Source: Flavobacteriales bacterium
Lineage (GTDB): Bacteria > Bacteroidota > Bacteroidia > Flavobacteriales > Flavobacteriaceae
Direction of reading: 5' to 3'
Assembly (NCBI GenBank): GCA_027032855.1
Contig: JALVLX010000086.1
Coordinates: 1 to 13,828 of the forward strand
Length of the DNA stretch: 13,828 bases
Below are positions 7,411-13,828 of the stretch, one piece after another (positions within the stretch are counted from its first letter, which is position 1; each line of letters begins with the position of its first letter). Under the pieces are notes generated by a model that saw only the letters and a program-made list of their open reading frames with translations, was not told the DNA's origin and ran no database searches. Position numbers and translations under genes: made by a program.

Positions 7411-7420
7411 AATTTTCAAA

Positions 7421-7789
7421 CTATCTATCATTAAATTCGTTGATTATCAACGTCATTTTATCATAAACCAAATCAAAATCCGGCATTTCTTTCCCCATAA
7501 AAATCCACATCATCACGGTTTTGTCCGGCAAACGCAATTGATGTTGTTGCAACCGGAAACTCTCTCGCATCAAACGCTTAATCCGGTTACGATGTACCGC
7601 CCTTTTAAACTTTTTTTTAGGCACCGAAAAACCCACTAAATACGGACTTCCTTCTGGATAATCCATAGGCAAATACACCAACCGTAGCGGAAATGACACG
7701 ATTGAACGCCCACGACTAAATAAGGAATCTATCAGTAGTTTGCGTTTCAAACTGCTACTCCGCGGTAAAGTATAGCGTGGCTTGGTCAT
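7421..7789 (-). CDS. rnpA: Ribonuclease P protein component
   Basis: A 122-residue basic protein that partners with the catalytic RNase P RNA to remove 5' leaders from pre-tRNAs. The N-terminus YTLPRSSSLKRKLLIDSLFSRG matches the family opening, and the diagnostic RNR helix KRAVHRNRIKRLMRESFR spans residues about 62-79. The central strand YLVGFSVPKKKFKRA is also typical. The ATG at 7787-7789 is 15 nt downstream of the stop of the metallopeptidase gene, so the two probably share a transcript. There is no rpmH neighbour, unlike the classical rpmH-rnpA arrangement near the origin. Confidence 0.95.
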   Translation of the reverse strand: MTKPRYTLPRSSSLKRKLLIDSLFSRGRSIVSFPLRLVYLPMDYPEGSPYLVGFSVPKKKFKRAVHRNRIKRLMRESFRLQQHQLRLPDKTVMMWIFMGKEMPDFDLVYDKMTLIINEFNDR

Positions 7790-7804
7790 TTGGTTTAAAA
7801 TCGT

Positions 7805-9709
7805 TTATTTTTCAAATAAAGACGTATTATTTTCTATATTAATATCCGCCATAAAACCAAGCGGATCAATAACTACAGTCTTGATATCATCTTTTTTGGC
7901 ATCTACCGTAAAACTATATTGCGGTGCCGGATAATGCCAATCTTTTAAAGTTACACGCTTAATATTTGGAAAAGGATTGTTTTTAGCCCCACGCATCAAG
8001 TCCAACGGAATGTAGTAACTGTCCATACTGCCGTCTTTGTAAACCACAAAAACATCAATAGGCATAGGCATGGAGCCTTCATATTTCAAATTGATTTCCG
8101 TTTTGTCATCTTTTGCAACAATATCTCCAACACTATAATCAATATGATGAATAGTATTGATCCACTCATTTTGAAACCATTTGAGATTCATACCCGAAGT
8201 TTTTTCGGCAATACGGAAAAAATCATCGGGTTGCGGGTGTTTCATTACCCAATTTTTATAGTAATTTTTTAAAGTTTGATTGAGTTTTTCAAATCCCATA
8301 ATGTAACCCAATTGGGTCAAAACCAACTTTCCTTTGTCATACGCTCCTGTCCAATATGCCATATTGGTTTGATAATGATCGGAATGGGTTGCTAAAGGTT
8401 CATCTAACTCTCTGTGAACCAAATATCTGTAACTGCTGTACGAGCCAGCAAAAGGATTTTCAACTTTAGTTCCGTTAACCACAATATTTGCCATATCTTG
8501 TATGAAAGAGGTAAAACCTTCGTCCATCCAAGGATATTCAGATTCGTTACTGGCTAAACTAAACTGGAACCATGCATGTCCCATCTCGTGTTGCGTAGTA
8601 CCTCGTAAGCTCGCAAATGGCCTGTTACCCATAACAAAAGTACACATACCATATTCCATACCACCGTCACCGGCTTGAATCACACTATATTTTTTGTAAG
8701 GATAAGGTCCCACATATTCATTGTAAAACGCCATGGTTTTAGCAGCAACAGGTTGCAATTTTTTCCAATTTTCTTTGACTTTATCATCATTTTGATAGAA
8801 GAAATGCAAGGTCAAACTATCGTTAACTTGATAGATATCATGCACATAATCAGGGTCTGCCGCCCAAGAAAAGTCATGCACATTGGGTGCTTTAAAATGC
8901 CATGTCAATTTATCGCCTGCCGGAATATTTAGCGGTTTATCCGTAGGATAATTTTTACCGACTTGCTCGGGATTTTGCAAGTAACCGGTACCTGCCACCA
9001 TGTATTTTTTGTCTATGTGAATGGTCACATCAAAATCACCCCAAACACCATAAAATTCACGGCTGAGATAAGGATCGGTATGCCAACCTCTGTGGTCATA
9101 TTCACATAATTTAGGATACCACTGCGCCATGGAATAATCAATACCTTCATCATTATCACGACCTGAACGACGTACGAGCTTAGGTACTTGTGCCAAATAA
9201 CCCATTTCAAATACCGTACTTTCACCGGGTAAAACAGGTTGATTTAATTCTACTTCCAAAATAGTATCTTCAATATTGTATGTTACCACTTGTCCGTCTT
9301 GAGTCAAGCTGTTGACTTTTATAAAACCGGTTTCTTCCGGTTTTAAAGCATGCAATATTTTATCCATATTTCTATCGGGATCAGGCACCGTTCGCGATTT
9401 CCAATCCATGGAACTGCCGGGTTGAAAAGCATTCCAATACAAATGATAATATACCTTGGTTAAAGTATCGTGCGAATTATTTTTATAAACTAATTTTTGG
9501 TGTCCGTTATATTGATGTTTTTTGACATCCATGTCAATATCCATAGTGTAATTGACGTATTGTTGCCAGTAACCGCGTTTTTCCGGCTCGGTCACACCTT
9601 TTTTAACCTGTTGAACTTCAACAACTTTTGGTTCTTCAACAATATTTTTTTGCGATTGACATCCGGCTAATAAAAGACCGGTAAAAATGAAAAAATATAA
9701 ATACTTCAT
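7805..9709 (-). CDS. M1-family zinc metallopeptidase lipoprotein
   Basis: A 634-residue predicted lipoprotein peptidase. I start it at the ATG at 9707-9709 because this gives a lipoprotein signal, MKYLYFFIFTGLLLAGC, with lipobox LAGC and Cys17 as the lipidated residue. The frame stays open to a TTG at 9782-9784, but that extension is repeat sequence. The aminopeptidase N-like beta domain precedes the GGMEYG exopeptidase-type motif (about 349-354) and the zinc site HEMGH (374-378), with the third ligand Glu397 in WMDEGF, which is exact HEXXH-18-E spacing. The final ~150 residues are helical and beta-like without a known motif. It is probably anchored in the outer or inner membrane facing the periplasm or surface, and cleaves peptides from the N-terminus. 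It is probably co-transcribed with rnpA. Confidence 0.93.
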   Translation of the reverse strand: MKYLYFFIFTGLLLAGCQSQKNIVEEPKVVEVQQVKKGVTEPEKRGYWQQYVNYTMDIDMDVKKHQYNGHQKLVYKNNSHDTLTKVYYHLYWNAFQPGSSMDWKSRTVPDPDRNMDKILHALKPEETGFIKVNSLTQDGQVVTYNIEDTILEVELNQPVLPGESTVFEMGYLAQVPKLVRRSGRDNDEGIDYSMAQWYPKLCEYDHRGWHTDPYLSREFYGVWGDFDVTIHIDKKYMVAGTGYLQNPEQVGKNYPTDKPLNIPAGDKLTWHFKAPNVHDFSWAADPDYVHDIYQVNDSLTLHFFYQNDDKVKENWKKLQPVAAKTMAFYNEYVGPYPYKKYSVIQAGDGGMEYGMCTFVMGNRPFASLRGTTQHEMGHAWFQFSLASNESEYPWMDEGFTSFIQDMANIVVNGTKVENPFAGSYSSYRYLVHRELDEPLATHSDHYQTNMAYWTGAYDKGKLVLTQLGYIMGFEKLNQTLKNYYKNWVMKHPQPDDFFRIAEKTSGMNLKWFQNEWINTIHHIDYSVGDIVAKDDKTEINLKYEGSMPMPIDVFVVYKDGSMDSYYIPLDLMRGAKNNPFPNIKRVTLKDWHYPAPQYSFTVDAKKDDIKTVVIDPLGFMADINIENNTSLFEK

Positions 9710-9743
9710 AGAATTTTTTTTAAAGCACGAATATACGATTTTA

Positions 9744-9771
9744 GTTGAAAGTTGAATGTTAAAAGTTGAAA
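9744..9771. repeat. Heptad tandem array, four 7-bp units (GTTGAAA type)
   Basis: Four units in register read GTTGAAA, GTTGAAT, GTTAAAA and GTTGAAA. The array ends 35 bp upstream of the metallopeptidase start (on the minus strand). It is translated in the false N-terminal extension of that gene. Confidence 0.8.
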
Positions 9772-9805
9772 GTTTTGCATTCAATACCCAATCAACTTCT
9801 AATTT

Positions 9806-9833
9806 GAGGAATGAGGAGTGAGGAATGAGGAGA
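9806..9833. repeat. Heptad tandem array, four 7-bp units (GAGGAAT type)
   Basis: Four units in register read GAGGAAT, GAGGAGT, GAGGAAT and GAGGAGA. The array leads directly into AAATCTATG and the REP-like element. It has the same period and copy number as the array at 9744-9771 but a different motif. Confidence 0.8.
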
Positions 9834-9913
9834 AATCTATGTTATTAGATAAGTTCCTTCCCGACTTTCGTCGGGACAGGCTGTCGCTCCTACGTCGCTC
9901 TGGCGGAATGACA
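9834..9913. repeat. REP-like element, inverted relative of the 7297-7410 unit
   Basis: It contains the hairpin TCCCGAC (9859-9865) / GTCGGGA (9870-9876) with loop TTTC. This is followed by GTCGCTCCTACGTCGCTCT (9883-9901), the exact reverse complement of 7344-7362, and GGCGGAATGAC, matching GTCATTCCG-type ends. The same CCCGAC/GTCGGG core stem appears at 5021-5038. Boundaries are approximate. Confidence 0.6.
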
Positions 9914-9986
9914 ATGCTTCCATTTCAAATGTAGCACTTGTTGCTACTTATTAGTAATTCGTTCGCACTTTCCACTTTAAACTAAA

Positions 9987-10012
9987 AATCCGCACATTAT
10001 CGCTTTCCACTT
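9987..10012. repeat. 26-bp dispersed inverted copy of 4915-4940
   Basis: The reverse complement of these 26 bases matches 4915-4940 at 25 positions. A nearby 14-base match, GTGGAAAGTGCGAA, also occurs (plus strand at 4870-4883, complement at about 9965-9978). It lies 20 bases beyond the mnmE stop codon. Confidence 0.75.
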
Positions 10013-10032
10013 GGCTCTTTCTACTAAAAAAA

Positions 10033-11457
10033 CTATTTACCGATACAAAAATTCCTAAAAATATTATCCAACAAGTCATCAGTTGTAATCTCTCCCGTTA
10101 TCTCACCCAAACTGTGTAAAGCCGCCCGAATATCAATACTCAATAAGTCGCCAGACAAGCCGGTATTCAAGCCGTTTTCTACTTGCAAAATACTTTGCAG
10201 CGCCTCGTTAAGTGCTTGATAATGACGCGCATTTGACACCACTACTTCATTTTGGTCCAAAGCGCCTTTGTTGACCAATGAAACCAACTCGTTTTTCAAG
10301 CTTTCCAAACCGGTTTTATATTTGGCGGAAATTTCAATCAATTGATATTTTTCCGTATCAATTTGGTAATCTTTTTGGTCAATTTTATCCACTTTATTGA
10401 CGACAATCAATATTTTCTTTTGCGTATATTTCTTTGCAATATTTTGCAACTCCGCTTCAAATTCTTGCAACACCTGTTGATGTGACGGCTGATGACAAGT
10501 AGCAGTTTGGCTCAAAGCACAGGCATCAATCAAGAAAATGACTACTTTGGCTTCTTCAATTTTTTGATAGGTTTTTTTAATGCCAATACGTTCTATTTGG
10601 TCTTGTGCTTCCCGAATACCTGCTGTGTCGATAAAACGAAAACGAATGCCGTCTAACACCAATTCGTCTTCAATCACATCACGTGTCGTACCTGCAATAT
10701 CCGATACAATGGCGCGCTCTTCATTGAGCAAAGCATTGAGTAAGGTCGATTTTCCCACATTCGGCTCCCCTACTATGGCAACCGGTACGCCTTCTTTGAG
10801 CACATTGCCCGTTGCAAAACTATCTACCAAATGTTTTAAAGTTTGTTTTAAACGTTGCACCAAATCTTTAAACTGTTGACGGTCGGCAAATTCGACATCT
10901 TCTTCGGCAAAATCCAATTCTAATTCCATCAACGAAGCAAAATGTATCAGCTCGTCATGCAACTTTTTGATTTCACTCGAAAAACCTCCCCGCATCTGTT
11001 GTAAGGCTAGGCGATGAGACGTTTCACTATCCGAAGCAATCAAATCGGCAACGGCTTCTGCCTGTGCCAAATCCATTTTGCCGTTGAGAAAGGCACGCAA
11101 GGTAAATTCCCCCGCCCGGGCATGACGCACCCCGTTTTTTAAGAACAATTGCAAAATCTGTTGTTGAATATACGTAGAACCGTGAACGGAAATTTCCACC
11201 ACATTTTCTCCGGTATAAGAATGCGGATTTTTAAAAATACTGACCAAAACTTCGTCAATAATCGTGTCGCCGTCTTTAATGTAGCCCAAATGTATGGTAT
11301 GCGTAGCCACTTGTTGCAAATCTTTATCACGGTATTTACTTTGAAAAAAACTGTTGACAACAGCAATGGCATCAGGTCCCGACAAGCGGATTACGCCAAT
11401 AGCTCCGCTACCTGCCGGTGTAGCCAAAGCTATAATAGTATCTTGAAATTGTTTCAT
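10033..11457 (-). CDS. mnmE: tRNA uridine-5-carboxymethylaminomethyl modification GTPase MnmE (TrmE)
   Basis: A 474-residue complete MnmE. With MnmG it installs the cmnm5 group on the wobble uridine of several tRNAs, using a formyl-folate-derived carbon. The N-terminal tetrahydrofolate-binding domain starts DTIIALATPAGSGAIGVIRLSG and has GENVVEISVHG and ARAGEFTLRAFLNGKMDL. The inserted G domain has G1 GEPNVGKS (230-237), the GTT of G2 (256-258), G3 DTAG (277-280), G4 NKVD (354-357) and G5 SAK (377-379). The protein ends in the essential CIGK motif with Cys471. The length matches the usual ~450-470. The ATG at 11455-11457 gives the expected family N-terminus. It is divergent from the AddB-like gene across a 165-bp gap. 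Confidence 0.97.
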   Translation of the reverse strand: MKQFQDTIIALATPAGSGAIGVIRLSGPDAIAVVNSFFQSKYRDKDLQQVATHTIHLGYIKDGDTIIDEVLVSIFKNPHSYTGENVVEISVHGSTYIQQQILQLFLKNGVRHARAGEFTLRAFLNGKMDLAQAEAVADLIASDSETSHRLALQQMRGGFSSEIKKLHDELIHFASLMELELDFAEEDVEFADRQQFKDLVQRLKQTLKHLVDSFATGNVLKEGVPVAIVGEPNVGKSTLLNALLNEERAIVSDIAGTTRDVIEDELVLDGIRFRFIDTAGIREAQDQIERIGIKKTYQKIEEAKVVIFLIDACALSQTATCHQPSHQQVLQEFEAELQNIAKKYTQKKILIVVNKVDKIDQKDYQIDTEKYQLIEISAKYKTGLESLKNELVSLVNKGALDQNEVVVSNARHYQALNEALQSILQVENGLNTGLSGDLLSIDIRAALHSLGEITGEITTDDLLDNIFRNFCIGK

Positions 11458-11482
11458 GCTGCAAAAATAACCAATTTAATTA

Positions 11483-11510
11483 GTTGAAAGTGAAAAGTGA
11501 AAAGTAGAAA
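11483..11510. repeat. Heptad tandem array, four 7-bp units (GTGAAAA type)
   Basis: Units in register read GTTGAAA, GTGAAAA, GTGAAAA and GTAGAAA. The array lies 25 bp upstream of the mnmE start in the divergent gap. The first unit is identical to that of the 9744-9771 array. Confidence 0.75.
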
Positions 11511-11553
11511 CTGCAAATTTTCTTGTCGTACACAGCACTTGACACTAAAAACT

Positions 11554-11581
11554 TTCAACATTCAATATTCAACATTCAACT
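11554..11581. repeat. Heptad tandem array, four 7-bp units (TTCAACA type)
   Basis: Units in register read TTCAACA, TTCAATA, TTCAACA and TTCAACT. On the other strand this is a permutation of the GTTGAAN heptad. It ends 41 bp upstream of the AddB-like start. With 11483-11510 it makes an imperfect inverted pair of arrays inside the 165-bp divergent gap, which must hold both promoters. Confidence 0.75.
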
Positions 11582-11622
11582 CAATTTATTATCTTAGCAT
11601 TTCATATAATATAACATTTGAA

Positions 11623-13828
11623 ATGCAAAAATTTCTGCAACAAGTAGCCGGTGAATTGATTAAGTCAGGTGATTTACATCAAAAAATAGTTGTTTTAACC
11701 AACAAACGTTCCGGCTTATTTCTCAAAAAAGCCTTGGTCGAAGCCTTACAAAAACCGGTTTTGTCTCCTAAAATTATTACGATTGAAGAATTTTTTGCAG
11801 ATATGACACCTTTTATTCAAGCTGATTGGTTGGAATTGATTTTTGAATTTTATCAAGCATACAAAGAACTATACAATGACAATAATCAAAGCTTTGACGA
11901 ATTTATCCGCTGGGGTCCTTCCCTACTCGGCGATTTTAACCAAATAGATGCCTTCAATGTCGATGCCAAAGAAGTCTTTACTTACATCAATGAAGTCAAA
12001 AAAATTGAAGACTGGCAACTCAAACCGGACAGCCCGAAAATGATTACGGACTACCTAAAATTTTATGCATCGCTTTATGATTTGTATAAAAATTTGAAAA
12101 AACGCTTGCAAGAGAAAAATTTGGCTTATTCCGGTATGATAAGCCGATATGTGGCGGAAAACATTGAAAAACTGTCTGAAAATTTTGAAGCGGAACAAAT
12201 TATTTTTGCCGGATTTAACGCCTTAAACACCAATCAGACTAACATTATAAAATCGTTGATTATCAACGGCAAAGCTCGTATTTTTTGGGATACTGACCAA
12301 TATTATCTTAAACCGCATTTTGAAGCTGGAAGATTTATGAACCGGCATCTGAAAACTTTTAAAGATTTTAAATGGATTTTTGATCATTTTAAACAACCTA
12401 AGCAAATAGAAATCATCGGTGTTACCGGTAGCACTACACAAGCGCAAGCCGTAGCAGAGATTTTGGAAAACAAACTCAAAGAAGACAATGAAATCAATAT
12501 GCAGGAAACTGCCATTGTGCTCAATGAAGAACACTTGCTATTACCTTTAATTAACAGTTTGCCCGGCTCGGTTGATGCCGTTAATATCACCCTGGGGTTA
12601 CCGCTAAAAATTGTGCCTATCAGCCGTTTTTTCGAGTTATTGGTGCAACTTTATGCCGAAAAAGAACAATACGGCCGTTTCAACCTCGACACCATTGTCA
12701 GTATTATCAACCAAAATGTGTTTGAAGAAATTTTATCCGAAGAAGAACAGGAAGCTAATCAATTGTTACTAAAACAATTAGGAGAATTTAAAACAAACCT
12801 CATTTCACAAGATTTGTGGCTACGCACCCTGCAAAACTCCAAATCTTTTGCAAAAGACTTGGTAATTGAAGATTTTTCCATATCAAAATTCATAGATAAA
12901 TTACTCGAGCGTATCGACTTTTTTGCACAACAAAATCCAGATGAATTGGACGGATTGGCGTTAGTCAAATTCGAAAAACTGTTCATGCAATTACAAGACT
13001 TCATCACCAAAACAGGCGAAATCAAAGATATGCGCACTTTCCAATACCTGTTTAAACGCCTGCTTAACCAAGAACGCTTGTCGTTTGAAGGCGAACCGCT
13101 TGAAGGTTTGCAAATAATGGGTCTCTTGGAAACACGTCTGTTAGATTTTGACCATGTTATCATCACATCTATGAACGAAGGTATTATCCCGCGTGGCCGT
13201 AATGACCGGTCAATCATACCTTTCGAACTCAAAAAACATTTCGGTTTACCCCTGCACCACGACCAAAATGGCATCATAGCTTACCACTTTTACCGCTTGT
13301 TGCAACGTGCCAAAAAAATCAGCCTGATTTACAATGCTGCCGGTGACGGATTTGTAGCCGGAGAACAAAGCCGGTTTATCACACAGATTGAAAACGAATT
13401 TAATCCCGAAATTCATCAAATAGAACACCGTATTTTTAACCTGTCAACAGACACCAAAATCGTTGAAAAAGAAGAAATTGCAAAAACAGAATATGCCATA
13501 ATGCGCTTAACCGAAAAAGCCAAAAAAGGCTTTTCGCCATCTGCGCTCGGCACTTATGTGCGTAATCCTTTGGTCTTTTACAAAAGATACATTTTAAAAT
13601 TAAATGAAACTGAGGAAGTTGGCGATGCCATTCCGGTAAATATCATCGGGACTATCATTCATGATGCTATGGAAGAATTATATACCCCATTCATTGGAAA
13701 AAAGCTACAAACTTCTGATTTTGACAGCTTTTTTAAGCAATATGAAGATTTGGCATTACGATTATTTATTGAAGAAAGTTTTGGCAAAGAAGCCCCCAAA
13801 GACCTTAGCATGATAACCAGTAAAAACT
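11623..13828 (+). CDS. AddB-like protein with inactivated helicase region and PD-(D/E)XK nuclease domain, 3'-truncated
   Basis: An open frame of 735 codons runs from the ATG at 11623 to the window edge without a stop; I checked the phase at several points. The product resembles the Bacteroidota AddB/RecB-type PD-(D/E)XK family (about 900 residues, from memory), which acts in double-strand-break repair with an AddA-like helicase-nuclease. The N-terminus (KIVVLTNKRSGLFLKKALVE) sits where a UvrD-type helicase has its ATP-binding loop, but no GxxGxGKT is present. Helicase-derived features continue, for example LEGLQIMGLLETRLLDFDHV and MNEGIIPRGRNDRS. Around residues 637-680 the RecB-like nuclease domain begins: FSPSALGTYVRNPLVFYKRY, then GTIIHDAMEELY with its conserved His. 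The catalytic acidic and Lys residues lie beyond the edge. The iron-sulphur Cys of classical AddB is Asn648 here. Confidence 0.87.
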   Translation, partial: MQKFLQQVAGELIKSGDLHQKIVVLTNKRSGLFLKKALVEALQKPVLSPKIITIEEFFADMTPFIQADWLELIFEFYQAYKELYNDNNQSFDEFIRWGPSLLGDFNQIDAFNVDAKEVFTYINEVKKIEDWQLKPDSPKMITDYLKFYASLYDLYKNLKKRLQEKNLAYSGMISRYVAENIEKLSENFEAEQIIFAGFNALNTNQTNIIKSLIINGKARIFWDTDQYYLKPHFEAGRFMNRHLKTFKDFKWIFDHFKQPKQIEIIGVTGSTTQAQAVAEILENKLKEDNEINMQETAIVLNEEHLLLPLINSLPGSVDAVNITLGLPLKIVPISRFFELLVQLYAEKEQYGRFNLDTIVSIINQNVFEEILSEEEQEANQLLLKQLGEFKTNLISQDLWLRTLQNSKSFAKDLVIEDFSISKFIDKLLERIDFFAQQNPDELDGLALVKFEKLFMQLQDFITKTGEIKDMRTFQYLFKRLLNQERLSFEGEPLEGLQIMGLLETRLLDFDHVIITSMNEGIIPRGRNDRSIIPFELKKHFGLPLHHDQNGIIAYHFYRLLQRAKKISLIYNAAGDGFVAGEQSRFITQIENEFNPEIHQIEHRIFNLSTDTKIVEKEEIAKTEYAIMRLTEKAKKGFSPSALGTYVRNPLVFYKRYILKLNETEEVGDAIPVNIIGTIIHDAMEELYTPFIGKKLQTSDFDSFFKQYEDLALRLFIEESFGKEAPKDLSMITSKN

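Larger units (their letters stand above)
9710..10032. other. Gene-free interval between mnmE and the metallopeptidase gene
   Basis: This 323-bp stretch contains no supported gene. It is almost wholly repeats: two heptad arrays (9744-9771 and 9806-9833), a REP-like element with the hairpin TCCCGAC-TTTC-GTCGGGA (9859-9876), a 19-base copy of the 7344-7362 segment in reverse (9883-9901), and the inverted copies of the 4838-5061 field (about 9960-10012). It must also carry the promoter of the metallopeptidase-rnpA unit, unless that is read through from mnmE; I could not locate a clear TTG/TAnnTTTG promoter. Confidence 0.7.

Noticed and set aside
7216..7431. Minus-strand open frame of 71 codons in the gap after the remnant gene
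   Set aside because: It lies across the REP/MITE-like palindromes and has no recognisable protein features; repeat elements of this kind often give spurious frames.
9710..9784. N-terminal extension of the metallopeptidase from a TTG at 9782-9784
   Set aside because: The extension is translated from the GTTGAAA heptad array and would bury the clear lipoprotein signal that begins at the ATG at 9707-9709.
10580..10879. Plus-strand open frame of 99 codons opposite mnmE
   Set aside because: It is antisense to the conserved G domain of mnmE and Ser/Thr/Arg-rich, typical of a shadow frame.
11462..11469. Possible Bacteroidota -7 promoter box (TATTTTTG on the minus strand) for mnmE
   Set aside because: It fits TAnnTTTG but lies only 4 bases from the start codon and no -33 TTG is found at the right distance; in AT-rich DNA this is easily chance.
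12759..13428. Long minus-strand open frames of 172 and 60 codons opposite the AddB-like gene
   Set aside because: They are Ser/Arg-rich shadows of a well-supported plus-strand coding frame with clear family motifs.

Overview
The window is an AT-rich chromosomal segment of a Bacteroidota bacterium, most likely Flavobacteriia or a close relative. The assignment rests on gene content: a separate small subunit of methylmalonyl-CoA mutase after udk and a short FtsB/DivIC-like gene, an exonuclease joined to a UvrC-like domain, and an AddB-like PD-(D/E)XK protein of the Bacteroidota type. No clear Shine-Dalgarno sequences were seen, and the gaps hold Bacteroidota-style palindromic repeats. Nothing looks like a prophage, transposon, CRISPR array or RNA gene, and most of the window is housekeeping.

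Layout. Positions 1-4837 hold a tightly packed plus-strand run: the 3' end of engB (ribosome-assembly GTPase), a predicted outer-membrane barrel protein with a very basic tail, udk (uridine kinase), a small FtsB/DivIC-like division protein, mutA and a DEDDh exonuclease with a degenerate GIY-YIG-like region. Spacing is 1-nt overlap to 18 nt except before udk (72 nt). Positions 4838-5159 are a non-coding repeat field ending in an 8-bp tandem array that stops one base before the next start codon. A FabK/nitronate-monooxygenase-like flavoprotein follows (5160-6110). Overlapping its stop is the broken C-terminal remnant of a large protein (6107-7236), with a one-base frameshift near 6488. A second repeat gap (7237-7420) separates it from three minus-strand genes: rnpA, an M1-type metallopeptidase lipoprotein just upstream of it in transcription, and, beyond a third repeat gap (9710-10032), mnmE (tRNA modification GTPase). 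A divergent gap (11458-11622) leads to a plus-strand AddB-like repair protein that runs off the right edge.

The genes serve general growth: ribosome assembly, tRNA maturation and modification, pyrimidine salvage, division, propionyl/methylmalonyl-CoA metabolism, DNA repair and envelope functions. I find no convincing new multi-gene system. The most interesting material is between genes: four heptanucleotide arrays of about four copies (28 bp) each, an octanucleotide array abutting a start codon, and REP/MITE-like elements present in inverted pairs on both sides of the 5-10 kb segment. The degenerate GIY-YIG domain, the orphan mutA and the frameshifted remnant also deserve a second look.
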